This document shows, piece after piece, positions 8,286 to 16,295 of a stretch of 28,002 nucleotides of DNA. The notes beneath the pieces are model-generated. The model was not told where the DNA came from and did no database searches. It saw only the letters and a program-made list of their open reading frames with translations. This DNA comes from a virus. The position numbers and the translations under genes are program-made. How positions within the stretch are numbered: position 1 is the stretch's first letter; the number at the start of each line of letters is the position of its first letter. The stretch lies in IMG/VR virus record IMGVR_UViG_3300043775_001254, positions 1-28,002 of that record; one strand, 5' to 3'.

Positions 8286-11200
8286 ATGGCAAATCTCACT
8301 AGGAATTTCATGGCGGGTAGGATGAACAAGGTTGTCGATGAACGCCTTGTTCCGGATGGCGAATACATTGACGCACTTAATATTCGCATGGGGTCTACCG
8401 AGAATGCTGAAATCGGTGTGATTGAAAACGTCAAAGGAAATGTTCAGCTGACGTCGTTAAAGTACATTGACGGGACGCCATTAAGTAGTGATGCTCGTTG
8501 TATTGGAGCTATCGACGATAGTGCAAACGAGACTATCTATTGGTTTATTCATGACAGCAATTTTTCTGTGGGAGCCACAGGCAAGCTTGACATGATTGTG
8601 TCGTTCAACGTATACACCAACGTGCTTACGTATCACGTTATAAGTATTGACGATGGTGGTGGTGTAGATACCACGTTGAACTTCAATCCTCAATATCTTA
8701 TCACAGGCGTAGACATTGTCGACCGCCTTATTTTCTTTACTGACGATTATAATCCCCCTCGCTTTCTCAATAGGGCGCGTAACTACGCTGACCCTGTTGG
8801 GAATGTTGACCAATTTACTGCAGAGTCGTTGCTTGTAATTAAACGACCACCGATTCAGTCTCCTGCAGTTCAGCCAATCATTACGGCTAATCAGGATAAT
8901 TTTATGCAAAATCGGTATATCTGTTTTGCATACAGATATAGGTATGAGGACGGAGAGTACTCTGCTACGTCTCAGTTTTCTCCACCGGCATTTATCCCTA
9001 AACCATTTCAGTTCAGCATTAACAGCTTCCTGAATGAGGGGATGACCAACATGGCCAATGCTGCTATTATCACTTATAATACAGGTGGTCCATTAGTAAA
9101 GAGCATTGACCTACTATTCAAACAGGCCGGCAACAATGAAATCAAGGTTATAGAAAGCCTTGACAAAGCTGTGCTTGGTCTTCCCAACAATACAAACCTA
9201 ACCTATACATTTAGCAACAGCAAAATCTTTACGGTATTGCCGCTGTCTGAATTACTTCGTTTGTACGACAACGTTCCTCGCCTTGCAAAGGCTCAGACCA
9301 TTATGGGCAACCGCCTTATGTATGGCAACTACGTTGAGGGATATAATATGGTTGACGAGGATAACAACCCTGTCAGACTCGATTACTCTACAGCACTTAT
9401 CATAGAGCAGATTGACGCTACTAGTCTTTCTGACACCACTACTTCAGGTAATTATAATTACAATGGAGCGCAAACTATTCCGAATGCGGTATTGTCTGTG
9501 GACCTTACAGGCGTTGACTTAATTCAAGGAGCAGCGATTACCATTGAGGTACGTATCAGTCACGAAGAATTTAGTGGAGACACTCCTTTCCCATCTGAAC
9601 AATCAGAGAATATCAACGCTACGTTCTCATTTGTATTGCCAACGTCTTACACTTCTGTGTTTGCAATGGCTACGAGTATTGAGTTCCAAGAAGCAGTAGG
9701 AACAGTAGCCAATATCCAACCAATTGCTACGGCATGTGACGGGACGACATTTACTGACTTCATCAACTGTGCTATTCCAAACAACTTAGATGCGCTCATC
9801 AAGTTTGCAAGTGGTATCAGTGCAGGAGGTCAGCCAATTTCTATTATCACATCACCTGCTAGCCAATCAATCGGGTTTCAATTTCCGGCGATGCGCTTCG
9901 TCAACAACACCACAACTCCAACGTTTGATGTTTATGAGTATTATTCTGTTGTATTTGCTGAAGCTACTTATCAAAAGATTGACTCTCCGAAAAGCTTGCA
10001 CAGCAACAGGGGTTACGAGATTGGCATTGTCTACATGGACGAGTTCAATCGTGCGTCTACTGCGTTAGTTAGTAGAAACAATACGGTTCAAATTCCATGT
10101 TCGGCGTCTGATACAAAGAATAGTATTCAAGTAACAATACCTATTTCTCAAAGGGCTCCATATTGGGCGAGTCGTTACAAGTTTGTAATCAAGCCTGACG
10201 AAGAGAACTACGATACCATATACAGCAGTATCTTCTTTAATGACCCGCTAAGTAACAACGCATACTTCTTGCTAGAAGGCGAGAATGCTCGTAAGGTTGA
10301 GCAGGGGGATAGGCTGATTGTAAAGGCTGACACTAGTGGGCCAACAAACAATTGCGTATACGCAACAGTGTTGGAGAAAGAAGCTAAGCAAGCAGGGTTT
10401 ATTGAGATTCCTAGTGAGCTAGACCCAACTGTAAATATTCCTGTTCCTTCAGGGGTATACATGAAGATTAATCCAAACAGCTTCTCGGTTGTTCAAGATG
10501 AGCTTTCTGTAATTGCTCCCGGTAATGTACAGGTAGACCAAGATACTAGCGGTGAATGTGCAGTTCTTGCATATCCTATGAACCGTTTTGATACTGTTAC
10601 ATCTGCGTGGGTAGACTATGATGTTCCTGCAGGTAGCCGTATCAAGCTAAGCTTTAAGTTTCAGCGTGCAGGCACAGGAGACGGAAACAACTCCTGTGAA
10701 AAGCGTAACTATACTCTAGAGAAAACTCTTATTGCGTCAAACAACTATTCCAACATGAAAGATTGGTGGGATGGTGACAACGTAGAGTTGATTCTTAACT
10801 CAGGTATTCAAGATATTGGTGGTAATCAGTGTGATGCAGACAACGTATATGACCCAACACTTGCTGCCACCATAACTGATATTGATTGCGACCTTTGTAC
10901 CAACCACTATCGCTTCTTCAGAAATGGAAGTAACAACCAATTGTCTTTGTTGGTAAGTGGAACAATTAGCTGTAGCGGACTTTTCGCTAAGAAGAAGCGT
11001 CGCTCTACAGTGATTGTAAATATCGAGGTGTTCCGTGCTGATACCACAATGATATTCGAGACTGAACCATCAGACGCATTGCCTGACGTGTTCTTTGAAA
11101 ACAACTTGTCATTTGGTATTGATGCTGACGGGAACCATTTAGGAAACGTGCAGGACCAAGACATTGCACTTGGTATACCCGGAGTGGTAAATACCGAGTT

Positions 11201-12695
11201 CTTTAACTGCTTTGCATTTGGTAATGGAGCGGAAAGCTACAAAATACTAGATTCAATTGTTGGTAGAACCTTTAGCTTGGGCAACCGAGTTACTAGTGTT
11301 TCTGCTCAAGAATATAAAGAAGCTGACCGATTTGCGGACATGACCTACAGTGGCGTGTACAATGACGAGTCTAATATTAATAAGTTAAACGAGTTCAATT
11401 TGGGCTTGGTCAACTTCAAACCATTAGAAGATTCGTTTGGTCCAATCTACAGGATGGACGGTCGAGAGACTGACGTGCTTGTTTTGCAAGAAGATAAAAT
11501 CTCATACGTACTTGCAGGAAAGAACTTACTTTCTGATGCAGCCGCAGGAGGTGCGATTACATCTGTGCCTGAGGTATTGGGTACGCAGATTGCTCGTGTT
11601 GAAAAGTACGGAATCAGCTTTAATCCTGAGAGCTATGTCAATTGGGGATTTGATAGATATTTTACTGACGTAAAACGCGGAGCTGTTCTTCAGCTAAAAG
11701 GTGGTTCATATAACAGTGACCAATTGAAAGTAGTCTCAGAAACAGGTATGCGTACTTGGTTCCGTGACAACTTTATTGAGACATTTAGTAATCAAAAACT
11801 AGGCGGATATGACCCTTACTTAGGAGAGTATGTGATTTGTACTAATGAGGAGCCGCTACCTCAACCACAAGAGTGTATCTCATGTGGCGTATCTCAGACG
11901 TTCAGTCTTGCTCCGGGAGAAACCCTTGAGTACTGTGTTGAACTTGGACCTAATATTGGAGAGACTGAAATCGCTTATAACGTACCTGCGGGCTCAACAG
12001 GCGTATTCCAAGTAGTAGCAAACTACAATGGGGTAATAGTAAACTCAGGAGCTACGAGCACTAGCGGTACTCTTGAAATCAATAAAAACCAAATTACAGT
12101 AACAACAGTATCGGTTACGATTACTGCTGTAAATACAGTAGAACTAAGCGTTATTATTAGATGCCCGCTATCTGAGTTCATGTCTATCGTAAACATTTGT
12201 TTGACTAGCAATCCTGAAGTAGGCTTCTTTATTCACAACGAATACAGATATACTAGTGGTACATTTACAGGACCGCTTCAACAAACTCTAGTATCGTTTG
12301 GTTCTAGCATCGGGGGGACTGTAGTGTCTGAATACCAAGTACTCACAGGCCTTCCGGGGACAGCAGGATTTCCTCCTCCGGGTAGCTTAATGAATATGGC
12401 TTCTCATAAATTCGGGTTTGATACTTTCAACTTTAATCCCGAAAACGATAAGTTTATGTTCTTTAGGTCTAACACACTTTATGCGAATACTCCTGAGGAT
12501 ATAGCAGAGTTGATTAGCGAGGCTTCTGTTGTTGAAGGTGTTACAGGTTCAAACGGATATTATTCAGGAGACTTCTCTGTGCCTAGTGTCGGAGAATACT
12601 TATATATGATTTGGGACTACAGGCAATCATTGCCGTTGACGCTTTGCTACTCTGAGGAGAACGAAGCTGATGCGTGCTGTAACTGTGGAGGATAG
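8286..12695 (+). CDS. Large tail tube / nozzle-like structural protein
   Basis: At 1469 residues this is the second largest gene here. Its N-terminus (residues 9-55: GRMNKVVDERLVPDGEYIDA, LNIRMGSTENAEIGVIENVK) matches the opening of nozzle or tail-tube proteins of P22 gp10 / crAss-muzzle type found in many podoviruses. Most of the remainder is beta-rich, as in a propeller or barrel tail ring. A distinct beta-sandwich module lies at about residues 1205-1296, beginning TFSLAPGETLEYCVELGPNI and ending near VIIRCP. The protein ends with a cysteine cluster, ACCNCGG. The similar module in the next gene suggests the two proteins share a domain. Position directly behind the connector genes supports the tail role. 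An adhesin or depolymerase function for the C-terminal third cannot be excluded. Confidence 0.75.
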   Translation: MANLTRNFMAGRMNKVVDERLVPDGEYIDALNIRMGSTENAEIGVIENVKGNVQLTSLKYIDGTPLSSDARCIGAIDDSANETIYWFIHDSNFSVGATGKLDMIVSFNVYTNVLTYHVISIDDGGGVDTTLNFNPQYLITGVDIVDRLIFFTDDYNPPRFLNRARNYADPVGNVDQFTAESLLVIKRPPIQSPAVQPIITANQDNFMQNRYICFAYRYRYEDGEYSATSQFSPPAFIPKPFQFSINSFLNEGMTNMANAAIITYNTGGPLVKSIDLLFKQAGNNEIKVIESLDKAVLGLPNNTNLTYTFSNSKIFTVLPLSELLRLYDNVPRLAKAQTIMGNRLMYGNYVEGYNMVDEDNNPVRLDYSTALIIEQIDATSLSDTTTSGNYNYNGAQTIPNAVLSVDLTGVDLIQGAAITIEVRISHEEFSGDTPFPSEQSENINATFSFVLPTSYTSVFAMATSIEFQEAVGTVANIQPIATACDGTTFTDFINCAIPNNLDALIKFASGISAGGQPISIITSPASQSIGFQFPAMRFVNNTTTPTFDVYEYYSVVFAEATYQKIDSPKSLHSNRGYEIGIVYMDEFNRASTALVSRNNTVQIPCSASDTKNSIQVTIPISQRAPYWASRYKFVIKPDEENYDTIYSSIFFNDPLSNNAYFLLEGENARKVEQGDRLIVKADTSGPTNNCVYATVLEKEAKQAGFIEIPSELDPTVNIPVPSGVYMKINPNSFSVVQDELSVIAPGNVQVDQDTSGECAVLAYPMNRFDTVTSAWVDYDVPAGSRIKLSFKFQRAGTGDGNNSCEKRNYTLEKTLIASNNYSNMKDWWDGDNVELILNSGIQDIGGNQCDADNVYDPTLAATITDIDCDLCTNHYRFFRNGSNNQLSLLVSGTISCSGLFAKKKRRSTVIVNIEVFRADTTMIFETEPSDALPDVFFENNLSFGIDADGNHLGNVQDQDIALGIPGVVNTEFFNCFAFGNGAESYKILDSIVGRTFSLGNRVTSVSAQEYKEADRFADMTYSGVYNDESNINKLNEFNLGLVNFKPLEDSFGPIYRMDGRETDVLVLQEDKISYVLAGKNLLSDAAAGGAITSVPEVLGTQIARVEKYGISFNPESYVNWGFDRYFTDVKRGAVLQLKGGSYNSDQLKVVSETGMRTWFRDNFIETFSNQKLGGYDPYLGEYVICTNEEPLPQPQECISCGVSQTFSLAPGETLEYCVELGPNIGETEIAYNVPAGSTGVFQVVANYNGVIVNSGATSTSGTLEINKNQITVTTVSVTITAVNTVELSVIIRCPLSEFMSIVNICLTSNPEVGFFIHNEYRYTSGTFTGPLQQTLVSFGSSIGGTVVSEYQVLTGLPGTAGFPPPGSLMNMASHKFGFDTFNFNPENDKFMFFRSNTLYANTPEDIAELISEASVVEGVTGSNGYYSGDFSVPSVGEYLYMIWDYRQSLPLTLCYSEENEADACCNCGG

Positions 12696-12712
12696 TCTTT
12701 AAAATAAAAGAA

Positions 12713-14203
12713 ATGGCAACACAAGCAACATACTACTTAGACGCCCCATCGCTTGCATCGGCTTCAGTAATTTATACTGACAGCGAACTTACTACTATAG
12801 CTCCTGACGGATTTTATTCTGATGGTACTTTAGTTCGTGAGCAAGCTAGTGGCATTCTGTTACCACAGACTACGTGCCCTACTTGCGCTACACCATGTGG
12901 AGGCGATATATCAGCTACAGGACAGCAAGGCGTTTATTACCTTGACATTGACTTAGGCACTGACGTTGGAGCTGTAGAGATTAGCTTTAACCCATTCAGT
13001 GTTCCTGATGGTATTCAAGCAACATTTAATAGCGTAACGTACAACGGTCTATCATCGCCTTCATTTGGATGGTTGCAAGGGTCTCCGGGGTTGCCTACGT
13101 ACATTGGAGACTCAGGGTCTAACTGTGGATTACCCGGGACATCTCCCCTTAACTTGCCTGTATTCAACTATGAAAATGGAGCATTTGTAAATTCCGGGGT
13201 TGGAGAAACAGTTACCGTTCTTTCAGGTCAATTAGATTTCACCACAGGTGGTCCGGGGAACTCAAAGATGGTAATTGCAAAGACTGCCCCAACACCATCT
13301 ATCCTGTCACTAAAAATGATTGGGCCATGCTCAGGAACTGCGTTCGACATATTAGTAGCTTGCCCTGCCGGGCTTACCGCATTTGACGCAAGTTTACCAT
13401 TCGTATCAAGCACGCTTGCATGTGCTGCGCCTATAAGTCAAGTTTATTATGTATCCCACGTAACGGGGGCTGCAGGTGTCCTTGGGTTGAATGACTTGGT
13501 ATTTGATGATTCATTTGGCCAATACAAGCTAGCCGCAGGATACTACAGAACTAATGACGCAGGAGCAAACACTTGGTTTCAAGTAGATATTTATGGCGTA
13601 GTAAGAGCGTTTGGGGTTTGCTCAAGTGGAGGAACTACATTTAACGCTTCAGTAGGAAGTGATGCTTCTTCAGCGTGTGAAGGCGGTATGCCATTAGAGG
13701 TTGTTGGTAATAATGCAGTCTTCTGTTCTTGCACTCAGTTTACATCAGCAGCATTTGAAGAGTATGCCACAGGCGTATACTACCTGTCTTACGGTGGGTA
13801 CTCGATGGCTATTTCGGTAACAGCAGGAAGCAGTGTTGCTATTGTCGAAGGGCCATGCGTAGCGTGTGCGGAGGTATCTTCAGTTACCGGAGTAAACGGT
13901 TACATGGAGCCTTGTATTGGAGGAACTGTTGACGACCACATGGGAGCTGCAGTATTCTTGGATGCCCCTGTTGCAGTTGATACCGAGTTTGAAGTTCAAG
14001 TATCTTATGTATTCCCGGGGAACAGTTGTGGTTTTGGGAACAATACTCAGACGTTTTTTGTAACTGTTCTAGCAGGCGAAACGGTTTCAAACTTTAATGC
14101 TTGTAGTTCAGGATATTACATATCAGGTGGTGCAAATATTTGTAGCGCTTGCATAGTTTCATGCGACAACTCTGACGTAGACCTTACAGGATTTACTTGT
14201 TAA
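12713..14203 (+). CDS. Cysteine-rich beta-structured virion protein (tail fibre / receptor-binding candidate)
   Basis: This 496-residue protein has 20 cysteines (including CPTC at 55-58, C62, CSC at 338-340, CVAC at 382-385, CSAC at 477-480 and a terminal C496) and almost no predicted helix. Residues 6-55 (YYLDAPSLASASVIYTDSEL, APDGFYSDGTLVREQ) form a module I have seen repeated in Bacteroidota-phage structural proteins. A diverged copy may occur at 244-303. Residues 74-218 form a Gly/Ser/Thr-rich beta domain similar to the C-terminal module of the preceding 1469-residue protein. No catalytic motif or signal peptide was seen. Location just after the nozzle gene suggests an appendage, fibre or receptor-binding role, but this is inference. 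Confidence 0.6.
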   Translation: MATQATYYLDAPSLASASVIYTDSELTTIAPDGFYSDGTLVREQASGILLPQTTCPTCATPCGGDISATGQQGVYYLDIDLGTDVGAVEISFNPFSVPDGIQATFNSVTYNGLSSPSFGWLQGSPGLPTYIGDSGSNCGLPGTSPLNLPVFNYENGAFVNSGVGETVTVLSGQLDFTTGGPGNSKMVIAKTAPTPSILSLKMIGPCSGTAFDILVACPAGLTAFDASLPFVSSTLACAAPISQVYYVSHVTGAAGVLGLNDLVFDDSFGQYKLAAGYYRTNDAGANTWFQVDIYGVVRAFGVCSSGGTTFNASVGSDASSACEGGMPLEVVGNNAVFCSCTQFTSAAFEEYATGVYYLSYGGYSMAISVTAGSSVAIVEGPCVACAEVSSVTGVNGYMEPCIGGTVDDHMGAAVFLDAPVAVDTEFEVQVSYVFPGNSCGFGNNTQTFFVTVLAGETVSNFNACSSGYYISGGANICSACIVSCDNSDVDLTGFTC

Positions 14204-14213
14204 AAATATATAG

Positions 14214-15020
14214 ATGGCAACATATACACTGACATATAGCGAAATGGTCCAAGGATGGCCATCATTTTATTCCTTTCATCCTGATTGGATGATTGGGATG
14301 AATAATTATTTCTATACGTTTAAGGGAGGGAATCTTTACAGACATAACGTAAATAATACCCGCAATAACTTCTATGGCGTTCAGTACAACTCAAAGCTGA
14401 TAAGCGTTCTCAACACCTCGCCATTGGAGAACAAGTTGTTCAAGACCATGAACCTTGAAGGGGATGCTGCTTGGGATGCTTTGATGGAGACAGACCTTCA
14501 GTACTCAGGCTTCATTGAGCTAGGGTGGTTTGAAAAGAAAGAAGCTGCGTGGTTTGCGTTCGTACGTAACTCAGGGACTGTGCCTGCGACACCGGCGGAA
14601 TACCCGCTGCGTTCGGTGAATGGTATCGGTAGAAGCAATGTGATTACAGGCCCTGCATCTGCCACTGAGGTACGTTTTGTTATTGGCACATCTCCGATTG
14701 AGATTGGCAGCATTCTTAGCATTGGAGACTATGTTTACTACAGCTTGCCTCCTAACTTCAACGCCCCTCTTTTGTTTGGTCAGGTTACGAATATTATTGT
14801 AAACTACCCTGCGGGTAATAACAAGATTGTTGTTAATGCTACCATCCCGGGAGCTACAATTCCGTCTATTCAGAACCCGTATATTTTCTACATTAAAAAC
14901 TCAGTGGCTGAATCTCATGGAGTATTGGGCCATTACTGTCTCTTTACTCTTGAAAACAATAGAACCAACAAGGTAGAGTTGTTTGCAGTTGAGTCAGAAG
15001 TGATGAAAAGTTATCCTTAA
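14214..15020 (+). CDS. Conserved phage structural protein
   Basis: This 268-residue protein belongs to a family I recognise from Bacteroidota and marine phage structural clusters, with hallmark blocks YSEMVQGWPSFYSFHPDWMI (residues 9-28), RNNFYGVQYNS (50-60), LFKTMNLEGDAAWDALMETD (75-94), GWFEKKEAAWFAFVR (104-118) and the C-terminal ELFAVESEVMKSYP. Residues about 160-235 form a small beta-barrel-like insertion (GDYVYYSLPP, GQVTNIIVN, PYIFYIKNS). Function is not established to my knowledge; a tail or fibre-attachment component fits its position. It starts ten bases after the cysteine-rich gene and is followed by a promoter-like element at 15029. Confidence 0.65.
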   Translation: MATYTLTYSEMVQGWPSFYSFHPDWMIGMNNYFYTFKGGNLYRHNVNNTRNNFYGVQYNSKLISVLNTSPLENKLFKTMNLEGDAAWDALMETDLQYSGFIELGWFEKKEAAWFAFVRNSGTVPATPAEYPLRSVNGIGRSNVITGPASATEVRFVIGTSPIEIGSILSIGDYVYYSLPPNFNAPLLFGQVTNIIVNYPAGNNKIVVNATIPGATIPSIQNPYIFYIKNSVAESHGVLGHYCLFTLENNRTNKVELFAVESEVMKSYP

Positions 15021-15028
15021 AATTTCAA

Positions 15029-15036
15029 TATCTTTG
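15029..15036 (+). promoter_or_regulatory. Bacteroidota-type -7 element (TATCTTTG) next to the GNAT start codon
   Basis: TATCTTTG fits TAnnTTTG and lies within ATATCTTTGTAA (15028-15039), an exact 12-base repeat of the element at 6596-6607. Only six bases separate it from the ATG at 15043, so a transcript from it would be leaderless or nearly so. No clear -33 box was found. Confidence 0.55.
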
Positions 15037-15042
15037 TAAGAG

Positions 15043-15453
15043 ATGGTATTTAATATACGACCACTGAACGAAAATGATTACGAGTCCACATTAACAGGGT
15101 GGTGGAAGGATTGGGGATGGGAATCTCCAACAAAAGACTTTCTTCCTGACGATGGGAAAGGGGGCATCATGGTCCTCGATGGAGACGTGCCCGTTTGTGC
15201 AGGTTTTATATACACTACCAACTCTAAAGTGGCTTGGGTGGATTGGATTATTTCTAATAAACAATACCGCAAAAAACCACAAAGAACTGAAGCAATCAAA
15301 CTGTTAGTCGAAACCTTGACTAATATTTGTAAAAATACAGGGCATAAATATACCTATGCCTTAATTAAACATCCTAGCCTAATAAATACCTATGAGCAAT
15401 TTGGGTATGTAAAGGGGGACGGATACACAGGAGAAATGATAAAAGTATTATAA
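15043..15453 (+). CDS. GNAT-family N-acetyltransferase-like protein
   Basis: This 136-residue protein has the length and order of a single GNAT domain. It starts with an N-terminal FNIRPLNENDYE strand-helix, then GIMVLDGDVPVCAGFIYTTN (beta2-beta3), WVDWIISNKQYRKKPQRTEA (beta4 and the acetyl-CoA loop plus helix 3), and a C-terminal KYTYALIKHPSLINTYEQFG, the classic alpha4-beta6 region. The pyrophosphate-binding loop is degenerate: YRKKPQ stands where Q/RxxGxG/A is expected. The enzyme should transfer an acyl group from acyl-CoA to an amine; the target is unknown and could be a virion or host protein. It lies between structural genes, may have its own promoter, and is separated from the next gene by one base. 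Confidence 0.75.
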   Translation: MVFNIRPLNENDYESTLTGWWKDWGWESPTKDFLPDDGKGGIMVLDGDVPVCAGFIYTTNSKVAWVDWIISNKQYRKKPQRTEAIKLLVETLTNICKNTGHKYTYALIKHPSLINTYEQFGYVKGDGYTGEMIKVL

Positions 15454-15454
15454 C

Positions 15455-16288
15455 ATGGCAGTAGCAACAGCAACAGCAATAGCAGTAGGAGGGTTGGCAG
15501 TATCTGCCGCCACTTCAGGTGCATCTTTCGCCCAAGCTTCAAAGCAGAAAAAAATGCAACGTCAAGCCGAAGCAGAGGCAGACAAAGCACTACAAGAGGC
15601 GCGTCAAAAACTTGACGTGAATTTCTATGAGCAGCTAGGCATTAACAAGGAAGTTTACGAACTAGAGCGTGAAGCACTATTGTCTTCAGGCGCTCAAGCC
15701 ATTGAAGCCGGTGTCGAGAGTGAGCGTGGTGCTGCTGCGGTAGCAGGACGTGTACAGATGGCACAGCAACAAGGTCAAGGAGGAGTTCGTTCAGCAATGA
15801 GTCAAGAGCTTCAGAACCTTGACAAACTAGTGGCATCAGAGGACGCACGTCTTAGAGATGCTCAAGCCAATCTTGATTTAGCAGAAGCCCAAGGTGCGCA
15901 GCTTGCAGCTCGTGATGCTCAGGAAGCAGCCGCTGCTGCTACAGCTCAAGGTATGGCAGGTCTTCAAAGCTTAGGTCAGCAAGCCATTCAGATGGCTCCT
16001 CTGTACGATAAGTCGGCAGGTGCTAAGGAATTTCAAAAGCTACAAAAACAGGCTACTGAAGCAGGTATGACGCAGCAGCAGTTCCAAACTAATTTAGTTG
16101 GTCTATCTCAGGCCAATCCACAATTTGCAAATCTATCAGGCGTAGGTTATACACCAACAGGATACGATGCGCAAGGCAAGCCATTACAAGGCATGATGAC
16201 TCCTTACGCAATGCAAGATTACATGTCAGGACTAGGAGCAGACTACTTGAAATTACTTAGTCAAACAATGTTTCCTCAGAAAAAATAA
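15455..16288 (+). CDS. Internal virion / ejection protein, T7 gp14-like
   Basis: This 277-residue protein is Ala- and Gln-rich. It starts with a hydrophobic small-residue segment (AVATATAIAVGGLAVSAATS, residues 2-21) able to act as a membrane helix. A long helical region follows (QKKMQRQAEAEADKALQEAR; ESERGAAAVAGRVQMAQQQG). This composition and its place as the first of three ejection-type genes resemble T7 gp14 and P22 ejection proteins, which leave the virion and insert in the host outer membrane to make a DNA channel. The C-terminal third is less regular and Gly/Tyr-rich. Similarity is one of composition and context rather than of a strong motif, so the specific gp14 analogy is inference. 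Confidence 0.65.
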   Translation: MAVATATAIAVGGLAVSAATSGASFAQASKQKKMQRQAEAEADKALQEARQKLDVNFYEQLGINKEVYELEREALLSSGAQAIEAGVESERGAAAVAGRVQMAQQQGQGGVRSAMSQELQNLDKLVASEDARLRDAQANLDLAEAQGAQLAARDAQEAAAAATAQGMAGLQSLGQQAIQMAPLYDKSAGAKEFQKLQKQATEAGMTQQQFQTNLVGLSQANPQFANLSGVGYTPTGYDAQGKPLQGMMTPYAMQDYMSGLGADYLKLLSQTMFPQKK

Positions 16289-16295
16289 ATAGCAG

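Noticed and set aside
12713-14203. Diversity-generating retroelement target in the fibre-like protein
   Set aside because: There is no reverse transcriptase gene in the window and no template/variable repeat pair was seen; a distant element outside the window cannot be excluded.
15455-15500. Signal peptide on the 277-residue protein
   Set aside because: The hydrophobic segment starts at residue 2 without a basic N-terminal stretch or clear cleavage site; an ejection-protein membrane helix is more likely.
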